A stretch of 53,607 nucleotides of DNA. Source: an uncultured bacterium. GTDB lineage: Bacteria; Bacillota; Clostridia; Oscillospirales; Acutalibacteraceae. A program made the position numbers and the translations under genes. The stretch spans positions 1-53,607 of the forward strand of contig CAJMOH010000015.1 of assembly GCA_905215055.1 (NCBI GenBank), written 5' to 3'. Below are positions 11,697 through 19,804 of the stretch, piece after piece. How positions within the stretch are numbered: the stretch's first letter is position 1; each line of letters opens with the position of its first letter. The notes under the pieces are model-generated. The model had not been told where the DNA came from and did not search any database. It was given only the letters and a program-made list of their open reading frames with translations.

Positions 11697-11727
11697 GGGC
11701 GCGCCGGCATTTGCGGCGCGCCCTTTT
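11697..11727 (+). terminator. Intrinsic terminator after metK
   Basis: GGGCGCGCC at 11697-11705 and GGCGCGCCC at 11715-11723 form a perfect nine-base-pair stem, followed by TTTT. It begins ten bases after the metK stop. Confidence 0.9.
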
Positions 11728-11783
11728 AGCGGCTGCACCCTCCCTGGAGATTCGCATAGAATGGAGTATGGGAGGTGGCATGG

Positions 11784-12122
11784 ATGGAGCTGTTAGGTTG
11801 GAGCGCGGTGGTGTTTTTGGCGGCTCTGGGACTGCTCGAGCTGGTACGGATGGCGGTATTTTGGATGCTGCGTCCCCAGCGTCCTCACAGGGGGGCGCTG
11901 GTGGTAATCCCGGAGAGCGGCGAGGACTGCGAGCAGTTGATCCGCGGCGGAATGGCCCGGCTGCGGTGGATGGATTGGCCGGACTGCAACCTGGTCTGCC
12001 TGAACAGGGATGACGATCCTCAGGTTGAGGCCATCGCCAGGATTTTGGAGCGCCGGTATCCCCAACTGCGCCTTTCCAAACCGGAGAATCTGGTGTATGA
12101 TATACTGGAGAATGAAACATAG
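11784..12122 (+). CDS. Small protein with an N-terminal membrane segment, unknown function
   Basis: This is a 112-residue protein of no family I recognise. Residues 1-30 form one hydrophobic segment (SAVVFLAALGLLELVRMAVF), which probably anchors it in the membrane. The rest is soluble and charged, with the pattern RGALVVIPESGEDCEQLIRGG and a predicted alpha/beta arrangement. Two Cys residues lie close together near WPDCNLVCLNRDDDP. The ATG at 11784 follows GGGAGG at eight bases. A GTG at 11775 is in frame but overlaps the ribosome site. recD2 starts 20 bases after its stop, so the two are probably co-transcribed. A link to DNA repair is only positional. Coding is supported by the ribosome site, the codon pattern and the tight spacing. 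Confidence 0.72.
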   Translation: MELLGWSAVVFLAALGLLELVRMAVFWMLRPQRPHRGALVVIPESGEDCEQLIRGGMARLRWMDWPDCNLVCLNRDDDPQVEAIARILERRYPQLRLSKPENLVYDILENET

Positions 12123-12142
12123 CTTGGGACGGGGGATGTGCC

Positions 12143-14356
12143 TTGGCGGAAGAAAAAAGCGCTCTGCTGGAGCTGTGCGGCTCGGTGGAGCATGTGGTCT
12201 ATCACAACGATAAAAATCAATATACAGTGCTGGAGCTGGCTGTTGAAGGAGGGATCGTCACCGTGGTGGGGGCGATTCCCTTTGTCAGCGAAGGGGAGGA
12301 GCTGCGAATCTATGGCACCTGGCAAAGCCATCCCTCCTTTGGGGACCAGTTTAAGGCGGAAACCTTTGAGCGCGCCCGGCCAGCCACCACGGCGGCCATG
12401 CTGAAGTACCTTTCCTCTGGAACGGTAAAAGGGGTGGGAAAAGCCATGGCCCAGCGGATTGTGGATACCTTTGGGGAAAAAGCCCTGGAGGTGATTGAAA
12501 ATGATCCGGACCGCCTGGCTCAGATCAAGGGTATTTCTCAGGACAAGGCCCGGGAGATCAGCGGGGAGCTGAAGCGGGCTTACGGCATTCGGGAGCTGAT
12601 GATGTTTTTAGGGGCCTACGGCGTCCGCCCAGAGGAAACAGTTCTGGTGTGGAAGCAGTATGGGGAGGCCTCTGTGGCTTGCATCCAGGAGGACCCCTAC
12701 TGCCTGTGTGGAGAAGGCATCGATATCAGCTTTGAAATTGCCGACGCCATTGCCGAGAGCATGGAAAAGCCCCGGGACGACCTTGACCGGGTCCAGGCGG
12801 GGATTCTCTATGTGCTGCGCCACAACCTGAACAACGGCCACACCTGCCTGCCCCTGGACAAGCTGGCTCCCGCCGCCGCCCAAATGCTGGGGGTGGATCT
12901 GGAAACCGTCCAGGACGGCATAACGCTTTTGTGCCAAGGGTTTCACACGGTCTGGGAAAATTTTGACGGCCGGGACTTTCTGTTCCTGCAAAAACAGCAT
13001 GCCAGCGAAAGCTACATCGCCGCTCGGATGAAATCCATGCTCTCCATGGCGCCCAACGCCATTGCGGGGGCGGAGGAGAAGATCGCCGCCATCCAGCGGG
13101 AGAGGGGCATCCACTACGCGGACAAGCAGAAGGAGGCCATTCAGCACGCTCTGGAGCAGGGCATTTTAATCCTCACAGGCGGCCCCGGCACAGGCAAGAC
13201 CACCACCCTGAACGCTATCATCCATCTGCTGAAGGAGGCGGGGGAGCGGGTGTTCCTGGCGGCGCCCACCGGTCGGGCTGCCAAGCGTATGAGCGAGGTG
13301 ACAGGGGAGGAGGCAAAAACAATCCACCGGCTGCTGCAAGTGGATTGGGACGAGCAGGACAACCCAGTGTTCACCCGCAACGAGCGCAACCCCCTGGAGT
13401 GTGACTGCCTGGTGATCGACGAGCTGTCCATGGTGGATTCCTATGTGTTCGAGAGCGTGCTGCGGGCGCTGCCCTTCTCCTGCCGGCTGATCCTGGTGGG
13501 AGACGCGGACCAGCTGCCCAGCGTGGGGGCAGGCAATGTGCTGGGGGATTTAATGGCCTCCGGCCTGTTTCCCACAGTGGAGCTGAAGGAGATCTTCCGC
13601 CAGTCCCAGGAGAGTTTGATCGTCATGAGCGCCCACCGGATTGTGGAGGGGAAGATGCCCGAGCTTCGCCGCCATGACAGCGACTTTTTCTTTCTCCCCC
13701 AGGAGGACCCCCAGAAGGCCGCCCAGCTGATCGTGTCCCTGTGCAGCGTGCGCCTGCCCAGGAGCTATGGCTATTCCAGCGTGACAGATATCCAGGTGCT
13801 GTGTCCCGGCCGCAAGGGAGAGCTGGGAACCGTGGAGCTGAACAAGCTGCTCCGAGAGGCCATCAATCCCCCCGCCAGGGAGAAAAAAGAGGTCAAAATT
13901 AGCGGCGTCCTGTTCCGGGAGGGGGACAAGGTGATGCAGGTCCGCAACGATTACAACCTCCCATGGACCAAGGATGACGACACCAGCGGCGAGGGGGTGT
14001 TCAACGGGGATATGGGGGTCATCACGGAAATTGACCGGCCTGGGGGAGCCATCCGCGTCCGCATTGATGACAAGAACGTGCTCTACGATTTTGACCACGC
14101 CCAAAGTGAGCTGGAGCCTGCCTATGCTGTCACCGTCCACAAGAGCCAGGGCAACGAGTTCCCCGCCGTGGTGATCCCGGTTTTGGGTCCGCCCAAGCAG
14201 CTGTGCTACCGCAACCTGCTGTACACCGGCGTCACCCGGGCCAAGCAGCTGCTGATTCTGGTGGGCCAGCGCGGCGTCATTGACGCCATGATTGAGAACG
14301 ACCGCAAAACCCGCCGCTATACCGGCTTAAAGTGGTTTTTGCGGAACGAAGAGTAA
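12143..14356 (+). CDS. recD2: RecD2-type ATP-dependent DNA helicase
   Basis: This is a superfamily 1B helicase of the RecD2/RecD-like type, 737 residues. It is found in bacteria without RecBC, where it moves 5' to 3' and acts in repair and replication-fork processing. The N-terminal region carries the OB-like and helix-hairpin-helix segments (the GTVKGVGKAMAQRIV and IKGISQDKAREIS repeats). The ATPase core holds Walker A GGPGTGKTTT near residue 346, Walker B LVIDELSMVD, the motif GDADQLPSVGAG, and the C-terminal motif YAVTVHKSQGNEFPAVV. The start is a TTG at 12143 preceded by GGGGG. The nearby ATG at 12136 and GTG at 12138 are in other frames. It follows a small membrane-protein gene by 20 bases. 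Confidence 0.96.
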   Translation: MAEEKSALLELCGSVEHVVYHNDKNQYTVLELAVEGGIVTVVGAIPFVSEGEELRIYGTWQSHPSFGDQFKAETFERARPATTAAMLKYLSSGTVKGVGKAMAQRIVDTFGEKALEVIENDPDRLAQIKGISQDKAREISGELKRAYGIRELMMFLGAYGVRPEETVLVWKQYGEASVACIQEDPYCLCGEGIDISFEIADAIAESMEKPRDDLDRVQAGILYVLRHNLNNGHTCLPLDKLAPAAAQMLGVDLETVQDGITLLCQGFHTVWENFDGRDFLFLQKQHASESYIAARMKSMLSMAPNAIAGAEEKIAAIQRERGIHYADKQKEAIQHALEQGILILTGGPGTGKTTTLNAIIHLLKEAGERVFLAAPTGRAAKRMSEVTGEEAKTIHRLLQVDWDEQDNPVFTRNERNPLECDCLVIDELSMVDSYVFESVLRALPFSCRLILVGDADQLPSVGAGNVLGDLMASGLFPTVELKEIFRQSQESLIVMSAHRIVEGKMPELRRHDSDFFFLPQEDPQKAAQLIVSLCSVRLPRSYGYSSVTDIQVLCPGRKGELGTVELNKLLREAINPPAREKKEVKISGVLFREGDKVMQVRNDYNLPWTKDDDTSGEGVFNGDMGVITEIDRPGGAIRVRIDDKNVLYDFDHAQSELEPAYAVTVHKSQGNEFPAVVIPVLGPPKQLCYRNLLYTGVTRAKQLLILVGQRGVIDAMIENDRKTRRYTGLKWFLRNEE

Positions 14357-14373
14357 GGAGAAAGGGGAAAGAT

Positions 14374-15096
14374 ATGCGTAACAAAACAAAATTAAATCTC
14401 ATAAAGATTTTTACTGTAATAGGATTAGCTGCCTTGATAGGTATGGCTCCAGGGAGTTTCATTTATGCCTGGTTTTTACCGGAAGATATTTTCTATATAG
14501 TATTTTACGGTTGTATGATAATTTTCGCGGTATCAGGCGTAAGTGTCCTAGTTTTTACATTGGTTTTCCACATCAAACCAGAGCCGGTGAAACCAGACAA
14601 AGCGCCATTGGCCTATCAGAATTTTGAAACGCTGGATGAGCATTTGCGCCAGGTCCTGGGGGAAAGCCGGTACCAAAGCCATTCTGGGATTACCCTGGAT
14701 GACCAAAGCACCATGTGGATCTTCACAAGAAAGCATAAATTGTCAGAACTGGACTGCTTTACGGTGATTCGCACGCCGGAGCTGAGGGGAGGCTTTATGG
14801 ACGATGTGGCCAACGACGCTGTTACGGAATTCCTGCAGGGGTATTACCAAAAGGGCCATATAACGGATTCCATCAATATGATAGCCCTTGTTTGTGTTGA
14901 CCGTGTTTCACCGGCTTTTTATGAATTTATCAACACTCCTCTGGAGCAGGGAATGAAAAATGGACGGTTCTTAGCAGGAGCTTCCTTTGGCGGAAAAATC
15001 CTTTACATAGGCAGACAGGAGGACGGCTTCGCCATAGCCAAGTACAAGCGCCTGCGAAGGGAGTTTCTGCGGGTTGTGGGAGTGCCGGAGAAGTGA
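14374..15096 (+). CDS. Membrane protein with two N-terminal segments, unknown function
   Basis: This is a 240-residue protein of unknown family. Two hydrophobic segments lie at about residues 10-35 and 40-65, then a short Pro/Lys linker and a soluble domain of about 165 residues. The soluble part has no motif I recognise. It contains YQNFETLDEHLRQVLGESRYQ and a basic end (KYKRLRREFLRVVG). The first 200 bases are clearly more AT-rich than the surroundings (Asn, Lys, Ile codons such as AAA, AAT and ATA), and the bias fades downstream. That is unlike recD2 before it and may reflect recent acquisition or just the membrane segments. The ATG at 14374 follows AAGGAGAAAGGGG, 17 bases after recD2. It converges on a GNAT gene 10 bases later with no visible terminator. 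Confidence 0.8.
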   Translation: MRNKTKLNLIKIFTVIGLAALIGMAPGSFIYAWFLPEDIFYIVFYGCMIIFAVSGVSVLVFTLVFHIKPEPVKPDKAPLAYQNFETLDEHLRQVLGESRYQSHSGITLDDQSTMWIFTRKHKLSELDCFTVIRTPELRGGFMDDVANDAVTEFLQGYYQKGHITDSINMIALVCVDRVSPAFYEFINTPLEQGMKNGRFLAGASFGGKILYIGRQEDGFAIAKYKRLRREFLRVVGVPEK

Positions 15097-15106
15097 GAGG
15101 GGTTCG

Positions 15107-15685
15107 TTATCCGCGGAGAGCGGTATCCTCGTCCAGAAACTTCCCCATGACGTACAGGTCCCGATAGGTGCCGTCCGCCAGCCTGACCTCTCGCCGGAGG
15201 GTGCCCTCCACCTCAAAACCAAGCCGGAGATACAGCCCCAGAGCAGCGGTGTTGACGGTGTCCACCTCCAGGCAGAGCTTGGTAATGCCCTGGCTGCGAC
15301 ACCAGGCCTGCTGAACCTCCAGCAGCCGCCGTCCCAGGCCTTGACGCCAAAAGTCCTGCCGCACGGAAAGACCCAGGCTGGCCCGATGGCGGTAGCGCTG
15401 CTTTTCTGTGGAATAGGCGCAGTTGCAGCTGCCGGCAATTTCTCCGTCCTCCGTCAATGCCAGCAGGCTCAGGTGATAGTGGGAAGCGGCCCACTCCTCC
15501 AGCAGCTGGGCTTCCCGCTCCACGGGAAAGATCCTCTCAAATTCCCCCGGCTCCATGCTTAAAAAGGTGGTCTCCCGATTTACCAGAGACATGTACCGCA
15601 CCAGCGCCGGAGCGTCCGCCCCCACAGCGCTGCGAATGAGAAAGCGCTGCCGTTTTCCCTGAAAAACCTCTTGATACTGTGCCAT
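15107..15685 (-). CDS. GNAT-family N-acetyltransferase
   Basis: This is a 192-residue acetyltransferase of the GNAT fold, which transfers acetyl from acetyl-CoA to an amine. The acetyl-CoA binding motif A is visible as LGLSVRQDFWRQGLGRRLLE (R/Q-x-x-G-x-G/R pattern). A GNAT beta-bulge region follows, with TKLCLEVDTVNTAALGLYLRLGFEVEGTLRRE, where the N-x-x-A-x-x-L-Y-x-x-x-G-F core is typical of RimI/RimJ-like members acting on proteins or small amines. The start at 15685 follows GGGGAGG. The frame is open further upstream, but those codons lie across the promoter. It has a divergent promoter region shared with the MreB-like gene. The substrate cannot be inferred. Confidence 0.9.
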   Translation of the reverse strand: MAQYQEVFQGKRQRFLIRSAVGADAPALVRYMSLVNRETTFLSMEPGEFERIFPVEREAQLLEEWAASHYHLSLLALTEDGEIAGSCNCAYSTEKQRYRHRASLGLSVRQDFWRQGLGRRLLEVQQAWCRSQGITKLCLEVDTVNTAALGLYLRLGFEVEGTLRREVRLADGTYRDLYVMGKFLDEDTALRG

Positions 15686-15716
15686 TGTTTCTGCCTCCCC
15701 AAAAATTTTGTGGAAA

Positions 15717-15745
15717 AGTATAGCATAAGTGGGGGAGAAACGCAA
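15717..15745 (-). promoter_or_regulatory. Sigma-A promoter for the GNAT gene
   Basis: On the minus strand TTGCGT (15745-15740) and TATACT (15722-15717) are spaced by 17 bases, 32 bases before the start codon. It is divergent from, and 18 bases away from, the promoter of the MreB-like gene. Confidence 0.75.
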
Positions 15746-15762
15746 GGAAAAGATTTCCCCTG

Positions 15763-15791
15763 TTGAAAAAAGCGGGATACCGGTGTATAAT
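15763..15791 (+). promoter_or_regulatory. Sigma-A promoter for the MreB-like gene
   Basis: TTGAAA at 15763-15768 and a perfect TATAAT at 15786-15791 are spaced by 17 bases, 53 bases before the start codon. Confidence 0.82.
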
Positions 15792-15844
15792 AAAGCAGAA
15801 TAACGACAGATGGAATTTGTGTGTAGTAAGGATGATTGAACGAA

Positions 15845-16870
15845 ATGATAGGAACTGACATCGCCATTGACCTGGGTACCTCTCGGTTTAAGGTGTATCT
15901 GGATGGCAAGGGGATTGTAATCAGCGAGCCTTCCATTATCGCTGTGGACAATTTGACCGACGAGGTGATTGCCATTGGCAGCGACGCCTATGATATGCTG
16001 GGCCGCACCTCAGACCGGATCACTGTGTCGCGCCCTTTGAGCAACGGCGTGATCTCAGATTTTTCCATGGCGGAGCAGCTGATCAGCTATTACCTGCGGC
16101 AAATCGCCCCCAGCCGGGTGTTTATGCCCCGGGTGGTGGTCAGTGTACCCTGCAATGTCACAGAGGTGGAAAAGCGCGCCGTGGTAGAGGCTATTACCGC
16201 CGCGGGCGTGCGGAAAGTCTGCCTTATTGAAGAGCCGGTGGCGGCTGCCATTGGGGCGGGGGTGGACATTGCCGTACCCCACGGCACCATGATTGTGGAC
16301 ATCGGCGAGGGAGCTACGGATATGGCGGTGATCTCCTTAAACGGCATTGCCGTGGCCAACTCCTGCAACATTGCCGGGGCCAATTTTAACGACGCCATTG
16401 TGAAATATGTGCGGAAGAAATTCAACTTAATCATTGGGGACCGCACGGCGGAGGAGGCCAAGATCGCCATTGGCTGCGCCTATCCCCGAAAGAAGCTGCT
16501 CACTTACACCTTAAAGGGCCGCAACGCCATGAACGGCCTGCCGGAAACCACCGAGATGAACTCCGACGAGATGATTGAGGCGCTGATTGAGCCTGCCATC
16601 TCCATTGTCCGCACCGTCCAGGAAACCCTGGAGGAAACTCCTCCCGAGCTGTTGGCGGACATTTTTACCGACGGTATCTACTTGACAGGCGGCTCTGCCA
16701 ACCTGTACGGCTTTTCCACCCTGCTCTCCAAAAAGACAAAGATTCCCGTAGTCACCTTTGAGGACCCGGAAAATTGCGTGGTGCTGGGGGCGGGTAAGGC
16801 CATCAAGTACATAGACAAAATGGACCGGGGCGGTCACGGCCGCCTGAATCCCCTGGTGGCCTATTCTTAA
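15845..16870 (+). CDS. MreB/Mbl-like bacterial actin, divergent member
   Basis: This is an actin-fold protein of the MreB/Mbl family, 341 residues, close to the normal length. Proteins of this family polymerise under the membrane and direct cell-wall synthesis along the long axis. The phosphate-1 loop (DIAIDLGTSRFKVYLDG), a conserved LIEEPVAAAIGAG block and the adenosine region (YLTGGSANLYGF) are all present. Two nucleotide-site motifs depart from the usual MreB forms: DIGEGATDMAVISL instead of DIGGGTTDIAVISL, and LTGGSANL instead of LTGGGALL. It stands alone, without mreC, mreD or minD neighbours, so it is probably a paralogue rather than the main rod-shape gene. The ATG at 15845 is chosen. 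A TTG at 15836 is also in frame and the ribosome site (AAGGA) does not decide between them. Confidence 0.88.
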   Translation: MIGTDIAIDLGTSRFKVYLDGKGIVISEPSIIAVDNLTDEVIAIGSDAYDMLGRTSDRITVSRPLSNGVISDFSMAEQLISYYLRQIAPSRVFMPRVVVSVPCNVTEVEKRAVVEAITAAGVRKVCLIEEPVAAAIGAGVDIAVPHGTMIVDIGEGATDMAVISLNGIAVANSCNIAGANFNDAIVKYVRKKFNLIIGDRTAEEAKIAIGCAYPRKKLLTYTLKGRNAMNGLPETTEMNSDEMIEALIEPAISIVRTVQETLEETPPELLADIFTDGIYLTGGSANLYGFSTLLSKKTKIPVVTFEDPENCVVLGAGKAIKYIDKMDRGGHGRLNPLVAYS

Positions 16871-16934
16871 AACCCGCCCGGCTGGGACGCTGGGCTGGAA
16901 AGGGGCGGACCTGCGCCCGCGCAAAGTGCAAACA

Positions 16935-16970
16935 AAAAACGGACTGGTTTTTTCCAGCCCGTTTTCTTTT
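16935..16970. terminator. Bidirectional terminator between the MreB-like gene and the HAD gene
   Basis: AAAACGG-A-CTGG pairs with CCAG-C-CCGTTTT around a TTTTTT loop, with an A run on the left and CTTTTTT on the right. It can stop rightward transcripts of the MreB-like gene and leftward ones of the murC operon. It starts 65 bases after the MreB-like stop and a few bases past the HAD stop. Confidence 0.85.
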
Positions 16971-16973
16971 TTC

Positions 16974-17774
16974 TCAGAGAGCCAAATCCTCCTCTGCCAG
17001 CACCCCCAAATGGAGAAGAGCGTTCTTCACGCCGTCCTCCCCCACAGGGGTGGTGACATAGTCCGCGGCGGCCTTGGCTTCTTCCACGCCGTTGCCCATG
17101 GCCACGCCGGTTCCGGCCCAGGCGAGCATGTTGGCGTCATTGGGGCCGTCGCCAAATACCATGATTTCCTCCCGCTTCCAGCCGTAGTGGTCCGCTACCG
17201 CGGCAATGCCCACCTCTTTGCCGCCCTTGTCCGGAATCACGTCGGAGATGCCATGGCCCGACCCGGTGATGGAGATGTGCCGCAGGGGAGAGAGACGGCA
17301 GTATTCCTGGGGCAGTATGTAGGCCAGAAATTGCAGCACAGGGTGCTTGTCCAACCGGGCGATGTTATAAGGTCCCGGCGCGGGCAGCCCCGCCCAGGCG
17401 AAATGCTTCTGAATCACTGGAGAATCCTTTACATAAAAGCATTGGTCCTCCTCAATGATGAGGCAGGGGAAGGGATCGGGATCGTGGGTGATAAGATCCA
17501 CCAGGGCCCGGATGTCCTCCGGATCATGGGCCGTGCGGTGGAGCACCCGGCCCTCCCGGTCTGCGGCCAGCTGCCCATTCAGGGTGATGATCCCGTCAAA
17601 ATCAAAGAAATCCTGTATAAAGGTGGTCATGGCGGGAAAGCGCCCGGTGGCCACAAACAGCTTGACGCCTTTTTTTCGCAGCGCTCCCAGACAGGCCAGG
17701 GTAGAATCAGGCACCGTTCCCGTCTCTGGGTTCAGCAGTGTCCCGTCAATGTCAAAGAAAATGGCTTGTATCAA
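16974..17774 (-). CDS. HAD-superfamily phosphatase, Cof type
   Basis: This is a 266-residue haloacid dehalogenase-type phosphatase of the Cof/YidA class (IIB cap), which typically removes phosphate from sugar phosphates or flavin/pyridoxal phosphates. The nucleophile Asp8 and general acid Asp10 sit in FFDIDGTLLN. Motif II is VATGRF, and the C-terminal metal-binding motif is VFGDGPNDANMLAWAGTGVAMGNG. The start is a TTG, 17774-17772 on the minus strand, after GAAAGGA. No closer ATG fits the N-terminus. It is the last gene of a leftward run after murC and a DUF6483-like gene, 25 bases after the latter. The substrate is unknown. Confidence 0.93.
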   Translation of the reverse strand: MIQAIFFDIDGTLLNPETGTVPDSTLACLGALRKKGVKLFVATGRFPAMTTFIQDFFDFDGIITLNGQLAADREGRVLHRTAHDPEDIRALVDLITHDPDPFPCLIIEEDQCFYVKDSPVIQKHFAWAGLPAPGPYNIARLDKHPVLQFLAYILPQEYCRLSPLRHISITGSGHGISDVIPDKGGKEVGIAAVADHYGWKREEIMVFGDGPNDANMLAWAGTGVAMGNGVEEAKAAADYVTTPVGEDGVKNALLHLGVLAEEDLAL

Positions 17775-17799
17775 TGGTTCACGTCCTTTCGTGCCGCGG

Positions 17800-18189
17800 T
17801 TAGGGGCGGAAGGATTCAGCCAGCTGGGGATCTATGCCGTATTGCTCCGCGCAGTCCCGCAGGCCTTCGAAAATCTCCTCCCGGGAGTAGTCCCAGGCCT
17901 CCAGCTCTTTGTCGGAAAAGCGGTTCAAATGCTCGTAGAAGGCCAGAACAACAGCAAGCGTGCGAGGGTCGGAAAAATCTGTCTCCTCAAAGAGACGGTT
18001 CTCCGCCTGGTTGATGTTCCCCCGGTCGCACAGGGCCTTCAGCTCCTCCAGCAGAGGAGGACAGTCTCCGGCGCGCTCCGTCCAAAGCTCCACGGCCCTT
18101 TCCGGCTCCAGAGCGTCGCTGCCCAAAACCCGGGCCAGCATCCGTCCCATATCCCGAATCATCCGCACAATATAGTCCTCGGTGAGCAT
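17800..18189 (-). CDS. Small helical protein, probably DUF6483 family
   Basis: This 129-residue protein begins MLTEDYIVRMIRDMGRMLARVLG. That pattern resembles the DUF6483 family found in Clostridia, though I make this assignment from memory and hold it loosely. It looks all-helical, with no membrane segment, no Cys motif (one Cys at CPPLL and others scattered) and no catalytic pattern. The repeat-like helices (LEELKALCDRGNINQAENRLFEE) recall TPR-style pairing. The ATG follows AAGGAG. It lies between murC (9 bases upstream) and the HAD phosphatase (25 bases downstream) in one operon, so a role connected with envelope metabolism is possible but unsupported. Confidence 0.8.
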   Translation of the reverse strand: MLTEDYIVRMIRDMGRMLARVLGSDALEPERAVELWTERAGDCPPLLEELKALCDRGNINQAENRLFEETDFSDPRTLAVVLAFYEHLNRFSDKELEAWDYSREEIFEGLRDCAEQYGIDPQLAESFRP

Positions 18190-18198
18190 GGCGTCTCC

Positions 18199-19578
18199 TT
18201 ATTGGTTTCGTTCTCGATACTTTTCCACAATCAGGTTGGCGCACTTGTAGATGTCCCCGCCGCCCAGAGTGAGGATCAAGTCTCCGGGCTGAGCCTGCTC
18301 CATCACATAGTCCGCGATTTTCTCAAAGCTGTCGAACCACACGCTGCCGGGGACCTTCGCCGCCAGGTCGCTGGTGTGGATGCCCCACTTGTTTTCCTCC
18401 CGTACAGCCAGAATTTCCGTCATCACCAGGTGGTCCGGAATAGACAGAGCCTTGGCGAAGTCCTCCAGCAGATTGTAGGTGCGGGAGTAGGTGTGGGGCT
18501 GGAACACGGCCCACACCTGCCGGTAGCCCATCTTCATGGCCGAGGTGAGCACCGCGGTCAGCTCCGTGGGATGGTGGGCAAAGTCGTCCGCCACGGTGAC
18601 GCCCTCAAATTTGCCCAGCACCTCAAAACGCCGGTGAACGCCAGTGAATTTCCCCAGCGTCGAGCAGATCACCTTTGGCTCTACTCCCAGACAGTGGGCG
18701 GCAGCGGCGGCGGCAATGGCGTTGAGCATGTTATGCTCTCCGGGAACAATCAGGTTTACCCGGCCCAGCTTTTCTCCCCGGCGGGTCAGGGTAAAGTCCT
18801 CGCAGGCGGTGTCCTCCTCGTTCATCTCAGTGGGGTAGTAGTCGTTGGTGTCCTTCATGCCAAAGGTGACAATTTTCACGTTGTTAAGGCCCTTGACGCT
18901 TTCCATGGCCCTTTCATTGTCCCCGTTGACCACAATCAGCTGGGAGGTCTGAGAGCCAAACTGATGGAAGGACTTTACAATGTTGTCCACCGTTTTGAAG
19001 TAGTCCAGGTGGTCCGCGTCAATGTTCAAAATCACCGACACCGCGGGGTGCAGCTGCAAAAAGGTGTCCACATACTCGCAGGCCTCCACCACCATGGTCT
19101 CGCTGCGGCCGATGCGGGAGTTGGCCCCCAGCATGGGCAGCTTGCCGCCGATGATAGCGCTGGGATCCAGTCCCCCGTCGATCAGCACCTCCGTCAGCAT
19201 GGCGGTAGTGGTGGTTTTGCCGTGGGTGCCGGAGACGGCCACCGGCCGCTTGAATTTCTGAGCCAGCATGCCCAGCATCACCGAGCGCTCCAGGGTGGGG
19301 ATGCCCTTTTCCCGGGCGGCCACCAGCTCGGGGTTGTCGCTTTTGCAGGCGGCGGTGTACACCACGCATTCCGCGTCGCCGATGTTTTCGGCCCGATGGC
19401 CCATGGCCACAGGGATGCCATAGCTCTTAATGCGGTCCAGAGTATCGGACTCGTTGATGTCCGAGCCGGTCAGCTGATAGCCCTTGTGGAACAGAATTTC
19501 CGCCATGGGACACATGCCAGAGCCTCCAATGCCCACAAAGTGCAGCTTTTTCACACGGTCCAAAATATTTTCCTGCAT
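18199..19578 (-). CDS. murC: UDP-N-acetylmuramate--L-alanine ligase
   Basis: This is MurC, which adds L-alanine to UDP-N-acetylmuramate, the first amino acid of the peptidoglycan peptide, using ATP. It has 459 residues, the normal length. The N-terminal domain binds the UDP-sugar (HFVGIGGSGMCPMAE). The central Mur ligase ATP loop is VSGTHGKTTTTAML. EACEYVDTFL and LNIDADHLDYF follow, and the C-terminal domain holds VADDFAHHPTELTAVL and the substrate region HTYSRT. The ATG follows AAGGAGAG. It is the first gene of a leftward operon with the DUF6483-like gene and the HAD gene. Its promoter lies about 55 bases upstream. Confidence 0.98.
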   Translation of the reverse strand: MQENILDRVKKLHFVGIGGSGMCPMAEILFHKGYQLTGSDINESDTLDRIKSYGIPVAMGHRAENIGDAECVVYTAACKSDNPELVAAREKGIPTLERSVMLGMLAQKFKRPVAVSGTHGKTTTTAMLTEVLIDGGLDPSAIIGGKLPMLGANSRIGRSETMVVEACEYVDTFLQLHPAVSVILNIDADHLDYFKTVDNIVKSFHQFGSQTSQLIVVNGDNERAMESVKGLNNVKIVTFGMKDTNDYYPTEMNEEDTACEDFTLTRRGEKLGRVNLIVPGEHNMLNAIAAAAAAHCLGVEPKVICSTLGKFTGVHRRFEVLGKFEGVTVADDFAHHPTELTAVLTSAMKMGYRQVWAVFQPHTYSRTYNLLEDFAKALSIPDHLVMTEILAVREENKWGIHTSDLAAKVPGSVWFDSFEKIADYVMEQAQPGDLILTLGGGDIYKCANLIVEKYRERNQ

Positions 19579-19631
19579 ATATGCTTCTCTCCTTGATCGA
19601 GATTTCGTTTTCCCATAGATATTCTTATTAT

Positions 19632-19660
19632 ATTGTAAAACCGCCCGAAAATAAAGTCTA
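19632..19660 (-). promoter_or_regulatory. Probable sigma-A promoter for the murC operon
   Basis: On the minus strand TAGACT (19660-19655, four of six matches) and TACAAT (19637-19632) are spaced by 17 bases. An overlapping TATAAT at 19632-19627 lacks a good -35. Confidence 0.6.
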
Positions 19661-19745
19661 AATTAAAAAAAGTCAAGCCGAAAAGGAACAAAGGGGCGCG
19701 GGAGACCGTTTTGGTCCAATTTTTCAAAGCGCATTTCTCCCCGTC

Positions 19746-19773
19746 ACCAATTTCCTCCCGGAGCCATACTATA
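19746..19773 (+). promoter_or_regulatory. Candidate sigma-K promoter for dpaA-dpaB
   Basis: CATACTATA at 19765-19773 matches the sigma-K -10 consensus CATANNNTA exactly. An AC at 19746-19747 sits 17 bases upstream, where the short -35 element is expected. The distance to the dpaA start is 31 bases. In Bacillus subtilis the same genes (spoVFA, spoVFB) are made in the mother cell under sigma-K. No good sigma-A promoter was seen here. Confidence 0.6.
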
Positions 19774-19804
19774 AAAATGAAGAAACCAAAGGGGGACTGC
19801 ATCC

